From Neckera pumila (Eukaryota > Streptophyta > Bryopsida > Hypnales > Neckeraceae): a stretch of 64,000 nt of DNA. The notes under the pieces are model-generated. The model ran no database searches and was not told the DNA's origin. It saw nothing but the letters and a program-made list of their open reading frames with translations. Each line of letters starts with the position of its first letter. The stretch's first letter is position 1. Location of the stretch: positions 10,292,001 through 10,356,000 of the forward strand of contig OZ018415.1 in NCBI GenBank assembly GCA_963969595.1. Direction: 5' to 3'. A program made the translations under genes and the position numbers. This document shows, in pieces, positions 22,697 through 34,176 of the stretch.

Positions 22697-23492
22697 AGAA
22701 CCATCCAGAGCATACATGCAGACTTCCGGAGCTGTTTGACAGGTGGGTGGACAAGCATGTCACTTAGATATTGTTTGAGTTGATCGGCCAAGACACTGTC
22801 TTGCTTTAGAACGGAAGAGAATGGAGTCGGCTAGCAAGGATGAGGATCGACCACCTGCATATCCGATCCTGGGATTCTGGGAACCCCGAAGCAGATGCAG
22901 ACGCCGGATCCAAGAGTCAAGGTGTACGACAACAACCGATCTTTCATTAGAACTGGCGGTAATCCACAAACTTGGCACTTTCACGTTCAGACCGTGCGGG
23001 CTGAAATCTATACCTGCTCTAGAAATGAATGGAAAGATGGCATATGAAATTTTAATGAAATTTCCCATCAACTTCCATTGATCCCCCAACAATGGCATAA
23101 TTATACAGACTGATAAGCTGATCAAAGGTAGGCTAGCTAGCTGGCGGATTGCGGATTGATAAGCTGGATCGGAAGCTCGAGTGTTCTGCATTGCACGTGA
23201 TCAAGTGATGATGACGATAACATTCAAGGATACTATTAATTAATGTGAACTCATAGTTGGAGAATAGGAACGAGATACTAATCATATAGAACTAATTGGC
23301 ACCTGCAATATGCATGTATTTTTATTTTTCGTTTTTTTCAGGTTACATATCCAGAGCACACAGTCACATCACTGTACCCCAGCTTCTATCGCGATCAAGC
23401 CCGCTAATTGCTACAGAGCAGTACGTGTGTCTGTGTCTATATCGTGAACGCCGATCGAGCGTGTGCAGGACGTCGCTGCCGAGCTAGGCTCG

Positions 23493-23774
23493 TATTAGAT
23501 GTAAGCTAATTCCAGTACCATAGCTTGTACACAATGCACATACAGAGATACAGTACAAGCTCATCTTTACTTGGAAACGCATATGGTGCAGAGTTGTTTT
23601 ACAATCCTATAGTAATCCTGAGAGCTCAATGTGTCTAACACATTCTTTCTCGCACAGCGGGTACTCTCTAACTGCAACAAACAACCAGAAGTCCTACGAC
23701 AAGAAACACGAAACTAATAGGCTGCAGAGTGAAAACAGTTAGATGAGAATGTGGATGGATTTCATCCACCAACA
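23493..23774 (-). repeat. 3' LTR of the copia element
   Basis: 282 bp; on the element strand it begins TGTTGGTGGATG and ends CATCTAATA, so the 3' end is TA rather than the usual CA. It is identical to the other LTR except at one base (CTCGCAC here, CTCTCAC there). Confidence 0.95.
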
Positions 23775-23825
23775 CTCCCACAAATCCACCACATTCTACG
23801 AAGAATTCTTCTCTTCACACTCCCA

Positions 23826-25148
23826 CTAATTGTCGTGGAATGTTCGAACACCTAGCAGCTTACGAAATTTTTGAAATGTGTCCCTCGGTAAAGCTTTGGT
23901 AAAGAGATCAGCAATCTGCTCTGAGGTGTGTATGTACGTAAAGTCAAGCAACTTGTCTTCATAGTATGTGCGGATTGCATAATACTTCATGTCCACATGC
24001 TTTGTCCGCTTATGGTATTCAGGATTCTTAACAAGAGCTAAAGCTGCTTGATTATCGCAGTAGATCATAATAGGAAGCTCCTGTTGACAATCGAGAGTTC
24101 GAAGAAGACGGCATAACCAGATGGTCTCTTTGGTCGACTCAGCCATTGCAACGAGTTTCGCAATAGTAGTAGAATCTGCGAAGCATCCTTGCTTATGACT
24201 CCCCCAAGCAATTGCTGTTGAACCCAAGGTGTAAACAAAACCTGTTCGACTTTTACGATCGTCTAAATCCCCACCATAATCTGCATCAGTGTATCCAATT
24301 AAACGAGGGACAGATTGACCATGATAATAAAGGCCAAACTGTCTCGTACGCTTAAGGTAACGCATGATTCGTTTAACAGCTGTCCAATGGCTCTGTTGAG
24401 GTCGTTCTTGGAACAAAGATACTTTATTTACAGCATATGCAATATCCGGGCGGGTAATTACTGTCGTATACATGAGGCAGCCAACAGCTTGTCGATAGGG
24501 TACGTCAACAACAGGGTCTTTTAAATCAGTATTTTTCCAGAGCTTGGTATGTGTATCGGCTAGGGTGGCAACCTCATGGGCATCTTGTAAACCAAAACGA
24601 GCAAGTACATCCTGGATGTATCGTTCTTGATGAACAAATATGGAACCTGTAATCTCACATCGTTGAATCTGGAAACCCACGAAGTAGTCCATTGCACCAC
24701 GAGTAACTTTGAAAGTACTCTCTAGGTATACCAGAATGCTTTCAACGTAATCTAACTTAGTAGATGCTATAATCCCATCATCGACATATATACCAAGGAC
24801 TGTATGTAAATCACCATGATTCGAGTAGACACAGCAATCGGCTTCACTGACAATTAAGCGGAATTGCTTTAGAAATGTTGAAATTCGTAAGTTCCATTGT
24901 CTGGCTGATTGTCGTAACCCATATATACTCTTCTTCAGTCGACAATAATATTTGGGCTTCTGTGGATCGATATAACCCTGAGGTTGCGACATATAAATCT
25001 CTTCTGTAAGATCACCGTTTAAAAACGCAGTCCCGATATCAAATTGCTGAAGATGCATATGCCGTGCAGCAGCAGTCGCAAATATTGCACGAATGGAGTC
25101 ATAACGGATCACAGGTGAATAAGTTTCTTGAAAATCTATGCCTTGTTT
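23826..25148 (-). pseudogene. pol: Copia pol, reverse transcriptase and RNase H part
   Basis: Continues the gag-pol frame after an in-frame TAG (25149-25151). Reverse transcriptase features are QFDIGTAFLNGDLTEEIYM, PKYYCRLKKSIYGLRQSARQW and the catalytic YVDD box (GIYVDDGIIAS). RNase H is seen as GYTDADYGGD, CDNQAALALVKNPEYHKRTKH and the closing DLFTKALP. The segment in which the family carries its Glu-Ala-Glu signature reads STTIAKLVAMAES, so the RNase H catalytic Glu seems lost. The frame ends at 23826, close to the purine tract and 3' LTR. Confidence 0.9.
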
Positions 25149-26951
25149 CTACGTGAAACCCTTAGCTACTAGTCTAGCTTTGAACTTATCGACTTCACCA
25201 TTAGGTTTGTATTTTACTTTATATACCCACTTGTTCTGAACAGGTTTGCGATGTGGAGGTTTCTGCACTAAATCCCAAGTTTGGTTCTCAATCAAAGAAG
25301 CATACTCACGGTTCATCGCTTCTTGCCAAGATGTGGAGTCAACAGATGAGATCGCCTCGTGATAAGTCTGCGGTTCTTGTATCGCTTCTCCGACTAATGC
25401 AATGAGTGCATTGGAAATTCGAATAGCATTTGGATACATGGGGTCAATACGAAATAAGTTAGGAGGTTCTGGTTCTTCCGGTAGTTCAGGAAAGTTAGGG
25501 TAATCCGGAAGACGTGGTGTACAGTTTAATAGCTCTTGGATGGATCTGAACTTTGAATTAAGAGGTTCATCATTTGCATCATCAAGTTCCACTACTGAAG
25601 AGTGAACCACAATTGGGTCTGAGGAAACTCCCACTGCTGGTAATGAGTGATGAGAATCATCAATCATACAATTTGGAAGATCAGTATTGGGTGTCATTTG
25701 TGAGCAACTCCCACTGCTATTCAAATCTCCCATTCCTTCATTAGATGTGTTGCTGATAACATCAATAGGATGTTGAAATGGAATAACAGGATCAATCTCT
25801 GGTGTAAATGAATCAATAGAAATGGTAGTAAAGAGTTCAATGCCAGGATCGGGAGGAAAATTTGGGCGATATTTACCAGACTTCTCGTCAATAGTATAGT
25901 CAGCACTTTCAATGATCTTGTCAGTCACTGGTTCCCAGAATCGATAGGCTCGACTTGTAGAAGAATAGCCAACAAAGTACATCTTCACACTTTTGGGGTC
26001 TAATTTTGTTCGCAGTGCTTTGTTCACGAAAACCCATGATAAAGAGCCAAAAACCCTGAAATGTTGGACTGAAGGTTTCTCCTTGAACCACTTTTCATAA
26101 GGAGTGATATGACCAAGTTGATGGTTAATCGTCCTGTTCAACAAGTATACGGCAGTGCTAACAGCCTCAGCCCATAATTTCTTCGGTAAATCCTTGGCAA
26201 GAAGAAGACTCCGTGCCATCTCCATCACAGTGCGATTGTCTCGTTCAATATAACCGTTCTGCTGCGGGGTATAGACTGTACTAGTTTGACGATTGATATT
26301 CATATCATCAAGATATTTGTTAAAACCGTCATTTACGAACTCCTTGCCCTGATCAGTTCGGATAGCAAGGACATCATGTCCTGTCTCCTTCTTTACTAGT
26401 TTAACAACTTGCTTAAAGAATGGAAAAGCGTCAGACTTTTGCTCAGCAAAATGAACGAAACGATATGCAGTGGCATCATCTTTGTACAATATGTAATACA
26501 TGGAGCCTTTGAGTGATGGATTCTTGTTTTGCTTTCCTGAAACATCCCCATGAATCAATTGACCAGGTATAGTAGATCTTTGCTTACTTGGATCATGTTT
26601 GTAAGAAGATTTCTGTTGTTTACCAAGCATGCAGCCTTCGCAAGGGTGCTGAAGATGAACCGGCTTCTTCAATTTGAAATCACGCAGGCTGTCGTTAGCA
26701 CTCATTTGATGCATAAGAGGAATATTCACGTGTCCCATTCTCTCATGCCATAAAATAAGATCATCATGAGCACTGGAAGAGCTAGCAACAAGTGCTGAAT
26801 CCACTGAATCCACTGAATCCACTGCAGGTAAATCTGATATAAGCGGATCCGTTGAAAAATATGTGTCGTTTGAAGAACTGGTGAAAGCATGAGCAGAGTC
26901 TAAAACTTCACATGTCACCACCTGTTTCGGAGGCAGGACCGTTATAGACAA
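25149..26951 (-). pseudogene. pol: Copia pol, integrase and start of reverse transcriptase
   Basis: In frame with the gag part but separated from it by a TAA (26952-26954), and closed by the TAG at 25149-25151. Integrase shows the HHCC site (WHERMGH...CEGCMLGKQ), the first Asp in LIHGDVSG, the second in IRTDQGKEF and the Glu in QQNGYIERDNRT, with 35 residues between the last two, so the catalytic triad is intact. A Ser/Pro-rich spacer follows, then the reverse transcriptase begins (WVYKVKYKPNGEVDKFKARL). The first in-frame start-like codon after the TAA is a TTG; no ATG-led protein is implied. Confidence 0.9.
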
Positions 26952-28283
26952 TTAATATAACTTCCGAAATCGAGTACCTTCCAAGACTTTCTTACCAGAA
27001 AGAGTAGTGAATTTACATCGGCCTGGAAAGGTAATGAAAGATAAATTTCTTTCCGATACAAGTCCAACCGAGAAAAGATTCCGTTTCAATTTCGGGACAT
27101 ATAAAACATCTCGCATGAGTCCTCTGTGATATTCACCATCGATTAAACAACGAATTTGAATATCTCCTTTTCCGCGAACCCAGAGTTTGGTGTCATCAGC
27201 GATCTGGACAGTGTGGAGACCTTCAGGAATGGATCGAAAATTAGAAAACCATTCCAACCTGTCGGTCATGTGTTCACTAGCTTCGCTGTCAGCAAACCAC
27301 GCATCCATAGAAGATTCGACTGCTAAAGCATAACTCGATAATGTTGACGTGATAACAAAAGCAAAATCCTCATCTGAAACAGACTTGGAATCTTCATCAG
27401 AACTACTGGTAATGCGTAAACTCTCAACAAGGTTTGCCTCGCTCAATCCACCATCTATTTTTCGAGGATCCTTGCCATTTGTACGTTTCTTCTTCGGCTT
27501 GGGACAATCTGCTGACCAATGTCCAAACTCGTGACAGTTGTAGCATTTGGTACGCGCTTTGAGGTCTCGGATGTAACTCAAGTCTTTCTGATATTGTTCT
27601 TTCTTAGAAGAAGGACGACTCTGTGAGGTCGAAGCTGAGCGGGTAAAAAAGGCCTGATCAGTTTCAGTATCGGTACCACCTTGCCTGAGAAGTAAGCTCT
27701 CGTGCCGAATAAGGCGCTCTTCGAGATTATCTACTGTCTGATTTTCCTCAGAAACGTTTGACCAAGCGGCGATGATACTATGATAGCTAGGTGGAAGGCT
27801 ATAAATGATCTTTGAAATAATCATCTTATCGGGAACAGTGTGGCCAAGATCTGCAAGAATCATCGCCATCTCACTAATGTTCTGGATATGAGACGAAATA
27901 TCATCTGTACGCTTCATTTTATAGTCAAAGAACTTGCCCTGTAGTGTAAAAACACTTTCAGGAGTCTTGCTAAGATGTAAGGAACACAATTTTTTCCACA
28001 TTGAAGCTGCTGTAGTACAGCTAATGAGTTTACCGAGAATCTTCTGTGATATAGACTTGCTAATAAACATTCTAGCATTAGCGTTCTTTTCCTCCCATGC
28101 TTCAATTTGAATCAGCTCCTCAGGGGTGACAATCACAGGATTAAGAGGAATCGGGCGTGTTTCTACACCAGAGACGACTCTTAACACTTTCTTAGCTTCA
28201 AAAACGATCTCCATGTGGTATTTCCAAACGGAGAACTGTGTGCCGTCAAACATTTTCACAGGGATCTTATCGTGCAAGTCCAT
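26952..28283 (-). pseudogene. gag: Copia gag and protease
   Basis: From the ATG at 28283 (MDLHDKIPVKMFDG). The frame is open upstream to 28388, but that extension (FLIFLIFLIF) is translated from an AAGATC-rich 9-base tandem repeat at 28311-28339 and is unlikely to be used. The UBN2-type gag domain includes KLCSLHLSKTPESVFTLQGK and ends in a proper CCHC zinc knuckle (CYNCHEFGHWSADC). The protease follows; its active site reads ADSEASEHM, with Glu where the family has Gly of the DSG motif, so it is probably inactive. The frame ends at a TAA (26952-26954) before integrase, although the next codons continue the same polyprotein. Confidence 0.9.
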
Positions 28284-28744
28284 GGAGGACGGATTGAAGA
28301 AAAACAAGAAAATCAAGAAGATCAAGAAGATCAAGAAAGTCTCTAAAAACACTCTACAAAGTATACTAAATCGAAAACTAATAGACAAGTCTAAAGAATT
28401 GAAAGTAACGCTTGCTTAACTACCTGACAATGCCTAACTATGTTCTGAGATCCACGCTCCAGCTCTAGCTACACTCCAGCTAACTACGCTCCAGCTTTTG
28501 GATCTGATCCACCAGAAGGAGTAGAAACCAAAAGACGAGTGAAAAGATTTACAGGAGGAGGTATAGAGAAATTTACAGGTGCTAAAGGATTTACAGAAAC
28601 TGAACTCCGTGGAGATGAAGGAGATTCGATCGGAGCTTGCAAAAATGCATCGCGAAAAGAAGTGAATGACATCATCGAGATTGCAAGAAAACTAACGCTC
28701 ATAACCGCATAGGGAAGATGATAAGACGCAGATAAAACGCTTAA

Positions 28745-28755
28745 GGCCCATAACC
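28745..28755 (-). promoter_or_regulatory. Copia primer-binding site for a half-tRNA (initiator Met)
   Basis: GGCCCATAACC on the + strand (GGTTATGGGCC on the element strand) directly follows the 5' LTR. It equals 11 bases of the anticodon stem and loop of plant initiator tRNA-Met, not its 3' end. Drosophila copia is known to prime from an internal fragment of the same tRNA. By comparison with most plant copia elements, which use the tRNA 3' end, this is unusual. Confidence 0.75.
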
Positions 28756-29037
28756 TATTAGATGTAAGCTAATTCCAGTACCATAGCTTGTACACAATGC
28801 ACATACAGAGATACAGTACAAGCTCATCTTTACTTGGAAACGCATATGGTGCAGAGTTGTTTTACAATCCTATAGTAATCCTGAGAGCTCAATGTGTCTA
28901 ACACATTCTTTCTCTCACAGCGGGTACTCTCTAACTGCAACAAACAACCAGAAGTCCTACGACAAGAAACACGAAACTAATAGGCTGCAGAGTGAAAACA
29001 GTTAGATGAGAATGTGGATGGATTTCATCCACCAACA
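28756..29037 (-). repeat. 5' LTR of the copia element
   Basis: 282 bp. It starts transcription of the element toward lower coordinates and is followed by the primer site at 28745-28755. It directly abuts the lectin B 3' UTR and could end or alter the lectin transcript. Confidence 0.95.
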
Positions 29038-29075
29038 GCTCGCTCGATCGCCGCCAAATTCAGCGACCTAGCTTG

Positions 29076-29504
29076 CTAGTTGATGGTGATGGTGGCGTAC
29101 AAGGTGTTGCCGTCTTCTTTGTAGTACTTGACGGCGATGGTGTCGCCCTTGGTGGATTTCTTCTCCAGCTCCCCGGCCTGCTTCCACAGTGCAGCGCTGT
29201 GTTCTCCATCGCCGTAGTATAGGGGATGTATCTCCACGCCCGTGTTGCTGGAGCTCAGGTTGGGCACGATGTCGCACCAGTGTTTGTAGTTGTGAACGCC
29301 CAGGGCCACCAGGAAGTACTCGCCCTCCAGGTTCTTGAAGCGCAGTGTGCCGGACGTGCCGCTGCCGCCCATGCTCAGCGTCTGCTCGCCGTCGCACTCC
29401 GCCCAAGTGCCGCCTTGGGCGAAGTGCCACACCGTCTTCTCCACGATGCTGAACCACTTTGCGGGATCCTTCTGGATCACTCGCACGCGGATGGTGTAAG
29501 ACAT
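29076..29504 (-). CDS. Fungal fruit-body type lectin (ABL family), copy B
   Basis: Same 142-residue protein as copy A, and the coding bases look identical to A on direct reading. It keeps all family motifs (GGSGTSGTLRF, GVHNYKHWCDIV). The promoter region is intact, with a TATA box at 29660-29667. The 3' UTR is cut 34 bases after the stop codon by the copia element, so the native poly(A) signal (23321-23326) is now more than 5 kb away. The transcript would have to end in the copia LTR or read through it. Start chosen as in copy A. Confidence 0.92.
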   Translation of the reverse strand: MSYTIRVRVIQKDPAKWFSIVEKTVWHFAQGGTWAECDGEQTLSMGGSGTSGTLRFKNLEGEYFLVALGVHNYKHWCDIVPNLSSSNTGVEIHPLYYGDGEHSAALWKQAGELEKKSTKGDTIAVKYYKEDGNTLYATITIN

Positions 29505-29659
29505 GGTGAAGGCAAGGGGCTTGCGAACGGAACTGAGACGAAGGACTAGTGAATCGTGAAGGAAGGGAGGAAGGACGCGCAATGTGTGGAACAATGGGAA
29601 GCACGTTGAGATCAAAGTGAACTGGACTGAGGGTGTGTTGGATTGGGAAGGAGACTCTG

Positions 29660-29667
29660 TTTATATA
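29660..29667 (-). promoter_or_regulatory. TATA box of lectin copy B
   Basis: TATATAAA on the minus strand, at the same spacing from the ATG as in copy A. Confidence 0.7.
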
Positions 29668-31941
29668 CTAGGTGCCTGACGTTGATCGTGGAGATTGATG
29701 GAGCTAGCTAGCTGCGTGCTGACTGATGAACGTCGCTTGCGTAGCCCAGAGTACCTGCAGTCGGCCTGGGTGGCGGTCGGCCTGCCCGTCCTTGCAATTG
29801 TTGTTAAATTATATTAGCGTGGTCACCAGGTGCTTTTTTTGAGCACCACTATAATATTTTATATCGCCCCTTTTGGTACTTTATAAAAACTGAAACAAAA
29901 AGCCCTGGTGGCCACATGCTCATTTCTGGTTTGAAGAACTCTGAAATCAGGGGACGCACGGACTTACTGATCGTAACTGAACTCTTAATTAGACTTCGGC
30001 CTGACGTGCGTGTCTGGTGCTCGGATATATAAGGATCGATCTGAGGATATATCTGACCGACATGAATGAATCTTCGATCATGCTTTACCCGAGGGCCAGA
30101 TGACTGTACACACGCACGCAGACATGCTCTAAGTTATGGCACTTCAGGTGTCGTTACAGGGATGCAAATATGGCATGCGCGCATGTGTACATGTTTTGCT
30201 CGTGGGAAATGTGATTATTTTGCCAATGGCATGATCGATGCTTTTAGTTGCCGGATCATATTTTCAGATCGACCACCGCCCACCGGTATGAGGTCAGAAC
30301 TGCCATTTCTCTAATTGCAACTCAAGTGATATCGTCAATTTTGTTAAATTGGCATCTTTGTTCTGAACTGGTATACCTTGAATAAACAGTAGCCTTGAGC
30401 TCGCTCATTCAAGTTTTCCTTCTCAATTACGTACTGCACCAAATGAATGTTGGGGAATGCTGCGCATGCTAATGTCAAATCTTGATATATGTGTATGGGC
30501 GCCATTCAGATCGAGCTCTAAATTTGTGACACTCAACTGCACAAATGCTCTAAAATCTAAAATGGTATCGATTCACGTGGAGTCCAGCTCGATGTAAAGT
30601 GCCAAAGTCGAAGATTTCCGGTCATTAACGAAATCAACATTCACTACACTGGTGGAAATTCAAGCAACTGCTCATCTTCCAAAATTTGGACTCCTCGATC
30701 GTTCCATGCTTGGAATGGGATCTCATATGGTCTGTTTCGAAATAATCTCAGTCACCGCGTTAGCCATTCCTTTTGGAGTTTTGGCCTCGTAATGATTTCA
30801 TCAAAGACAGACAATCCAATTTACTGAGAAATTTACTGAGAATTAGTGAACGATCTATCTGTGGCATTTTAGCCGATGATCGAAGTTAACTCAAATAAGA
30901 AAACCTAATGAAAAAAGAACATGCAAAATCTGCTATTGGGCCACAGTCATACTGTATATCCTTAGCAAACCCCTTGGCAATCGTATATTTCTTACTTGAA
31001 ATCACACACTCTGAGTTTGGTCTGAAGGACCATTGTCCCCTCATGGGACAAAATGGATTTTGGGTAGCTTACTACAACCTCAATGTTTGGTGAATTTTTT
31101 TGAAACTTTCTCATAAGATAGAAAAGCTAATTAGATTGGTGGGAATATACATGGGTACACAACTCATGTATTGCACACAAGATCATCAACATTAAAATGG
31201 CTTGGAGGGTGGCTTTTGTAAATATTATATCCAATGAAAAAGACCAAAAAGTTAAATGAAGATCAAATAAGAAAATTAAATGTAAAAAATGTTGGGTTGC
31301 ATACATATTACAAAAAAACTCACAGCATATATGAACAATTGAAACACCTATATATAGTTTAAAAAATTCCATACAAAAAATTCCTTCCAAGCAAAGCTAA
31401 ATTTATAATAAAAAGCCCAAAAAATTGGGTGGCTTGTTCCATGATTTGTGTATAAAAAACGCTCATTTAATTAGGTTTTAAATGTTGTTATTGTCCTCAA
31501 GGAATATTCATTTCATATATATAAATACATTTTTGGATTCTTTGTTAAAAAAGGCTACAAGAATTTTCTACGTTAAGACAAATTGTATTTCTTGAGAATA
31601 GACCTTTAAAATGCATTACTAAATGAATATAATTACTTAGGACCATATACTATGAGAGTTGCATATCTGAGCCAATATAATTTTTATTTCAATTGGTGCC
31701 TAGGACCAAAAAGTATACCACAAAAGATTTAGGACTAAACTTATCGAGCAACATTAAAACAATCGCAGAAAGTCAAAATAATTTTTTCTTATTTTTTCCT
31801 AAAGTATTACATTTTTGTCTACATGTGGATCACTGGATTTTTATTCATTTTGTTCGAACTCGTAATGAGAAAGTTAAAGACAACCTTATATTTTGGGCAA
31901 TCTATGCATCATTTTGAAAAATAATTTTGGAGGATTCATTT

Positions 31942-32700
31942 GGGTCATTGCAAAAATGAGTGGACATTTTTGTTCCACTTTGGTTGTTTTTAGCTTTATT
32001 AGAAGGAATACTATAAAATTAGAAAAATATTTATTTTAGGATATTAGAAATATGAACAATGTACATACACCTGTAAAAAAAAGTGTATTGTGAAGGAAAA
32101 GCATCAAAAAATCCTCTGAGTTGGAGAACAAAAAAATTGAAAATTGCAAGAAATTACATATTTTGACGTTTTAGTTTGTAAAAAATAGGAAAAACAATTT
32201 TCAAAGACCCCCCAAAAATTGGCCATTTGGGAAGGCTTCATCATAAAGAGATTTCACCAGAAAGAATGATCTTGAAACCATTCTCAATGTTTAAAGGAAA
32301 TGTTGAAGCCCTATTTGCATGAACATAGAGGACATAAAATAAAACATTTTTAAATTTTCCTTTATAGAAAAATGACTTCCTACTATAAAAATAGACCATA
32401 GAAATTTCAACTCTATAGTCTATATCATTAAATTTGGAGAAGATATAGTATGAAAAATCCCTTAAAATTCATTTCATAATGAATGAATATAACAGATTTT
32501 AAATGTAAAATCATCTTTTGAAATTAATAATATAATTAATTAATTTTATCAATAATATAAGATATGCATACATTGAAGACAAAAAAGCCTAATAAAAATT
32601 TCAACTTCTTATGAATCATGCTTCAAAAGTTATTGCAAAAGAAAGCATCAACATTCCCTTTGTGACAAATAACCAGTACCACTCTTTCTTGCAATGATCC
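31942..32700 (-). mobile_element. MITE of the GGGTCATTGCAAG family (copy B)
   Basis: Same element and same site as 1111-1869 in copy A, in reverse, and as 62819-63548 in copy C. Ends GGGTCATTGCAAAAATGAG and, reversed, GGATCATTGCAAGAAAGAG. Confidence 0.6.
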
Positions 32701-33074
32701 AATTCTAAATGCAATTTTTTACAATTTTTCAAAAAAATTATTTTACAAGGTTAGGTTTGCTTGCTAAAACAATCTTGCCATTGAGATTATTGTGTTTCAA
32801 TCCCATTATAAAACTATTAATGATTTTTTTTTTTTTTTATCTTGGACCTACTTCTACTTAATAATTATTTAAAGAATGAAAATCAAATGTGTGTTTTTTG
32901 ACTTTTTTTCTTAGATTTTCAACTCAATTTTTCAATACAATGTTTTTTAAATCAAAGTTTGTATTACCAAAAATTTCTACAATTGGCGGTTTAGGTAATC
33001 TGAAATTGTAAGCCAACGTTCAAAAAAACTTCTTCCAACTTTGAATGCTAATATCTTCTAATCTGTACAATTAA

Positions 33075-34000
33075 CCCGTAAAGTTTCACGACTATGTAAT
33101 CACCAAAAATGCTCCAAAACTGCCATTTTTAATACAACTACCAAATTTTTGGAAAAAAACAGTTTTTGACACATGTTACCGTAGGATCTTGTAGTATGAT
33201 ATTTTGAAAACATGTGGTAAAAATTTCAGAAAATTCCACCGTGTGGATCATAAGATATAAGCATTCAAAGTCTTGAAAACCATGTTTTCAATCCTGCGAA
33301 AAACCAGGCAGTTGCACTTTGCAAGCTCACTTTTCAATGAAAAAATGCCAATTTTACAAGGTGGTGCTTCTTTAAATTCAGTTTCCTAAACAAGTTGTCT
33401 ATATGCATGAAAATTTTCACATCATTTGGAATTGTACAACATATAGGAAAAAAATAGCAAGTAGAAAGAAGTAGAAAATGACTCAAAATACTAAATTGTT
33501 AAAAATTTAATCATGGAATTTAAAAATGCCAATCCCAACGGCTGTAATGTTGTGATAATCAATCTACATCCTAAGATTTTATTTTTTTCCAAAAATATTG
33601 AAAATTGAGTTAAATAAACGACTTTCAAGTTTTTTTAGAGTAAAGAATCCATAACTGCCCGCAAACCAAAAACCCTCATAACTTTTGACTCATTGATTGA
33701 AATGGAGTGACTCAAAGCTTTTTAAATATATCTAAATGTAGAGAACCAATGTTATTAAAATAATTCCGGAAAAAATGATTTTTTCTGATCTGCCCAAACT
33801 GCCCGGTACGGAAAAAAGTAACATATCAGGTCACAACTTTTGACTTGTATTTTGAAATGTCATGAAACTTGGTACACATGAAGATATTCCTCGCCTCCAC
33901 CTTCTATTAAAATTTCAGCCTCAAATATAGATATCTCTAGTCACACGTACTTGCCCAAAATTTCTATACGGCCAAAAAACGCATGTTGGTCCTTTAGGGG
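33075..34000 (-). mobile_element. TTAA-flanked (piggyBac-like) element, 926 bp, only in copy B
   Basis: Bounded by TTAA at 33071-33074 and 34001-34004. Ends are CCCGTAAAG and, in reverse, CCCCTAAAGGACCA. Copy A (TTAA at 733-736) and copy C (63930-63933) carry the site with a single TTAA and no insertion, so this is a true TTAA target-site duplication. No coding sequence; non-autonomous. Confidence 0.85.
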
Positions 34001-34176
34001 TTAAACTTCATGAAATTTTTATCACATGATTTCAAACAAATGAAGTGCAAGATCTAACTAAGGATCTAATGGTTAAGTTCTTAAAAAATATTCAATCTGC
34101 TTTCTTGGGTGAATGCAACATAAATGGTAGTTTTGAATGGTTTCTTTATAGAAAAATGACCTTGATCCTTTAAGAG

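Larger units (their letters stand above)
23493..29037 (-). mobile_element. Ty1/copia LTR retrotransposon, very young but defective
   Basis: 5545 bp with 282-bp LTRs that differ at one base, and a perfect GCTCG target duplication (23488-23492 and 29038-29042). Copies A and C show the unfilled site. Read on the minus strand it has LTR, primer site, leader, a single gag-pol frame of about 4.5 kb, a purine tract (GGATTTGTGGGAG) and LTR. Gene order protease-integrase-reverse transcriptase-RNase H defines copia. Two nonsense codons and altered catalytic motifs make it non-autonomous. It lies 34 bases past the lectin B stop codon, in the same transcriptional orientation. Confidence 0.97.
31019..34176 (-). 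mobile_element. Old TTAA-family element in copy B
   Basis: Counterpart of 561-8974 in copy A, without the gypsy insertion. It contains the GGGTCATTGCAAG MITE (31942-32700) and the younger TTAA element (33075-34000). Non-coding, AT-rich. Confidence 0.5.

Noticed and set aside
23493..29037. Programmed stop-codon readthrough between copia gag and pol.
   Set aside because: A second in-frame stop lies inside the reverse transcriptase, and protease and RNase H motifs are also damaged, so simple decay explains the stops better.
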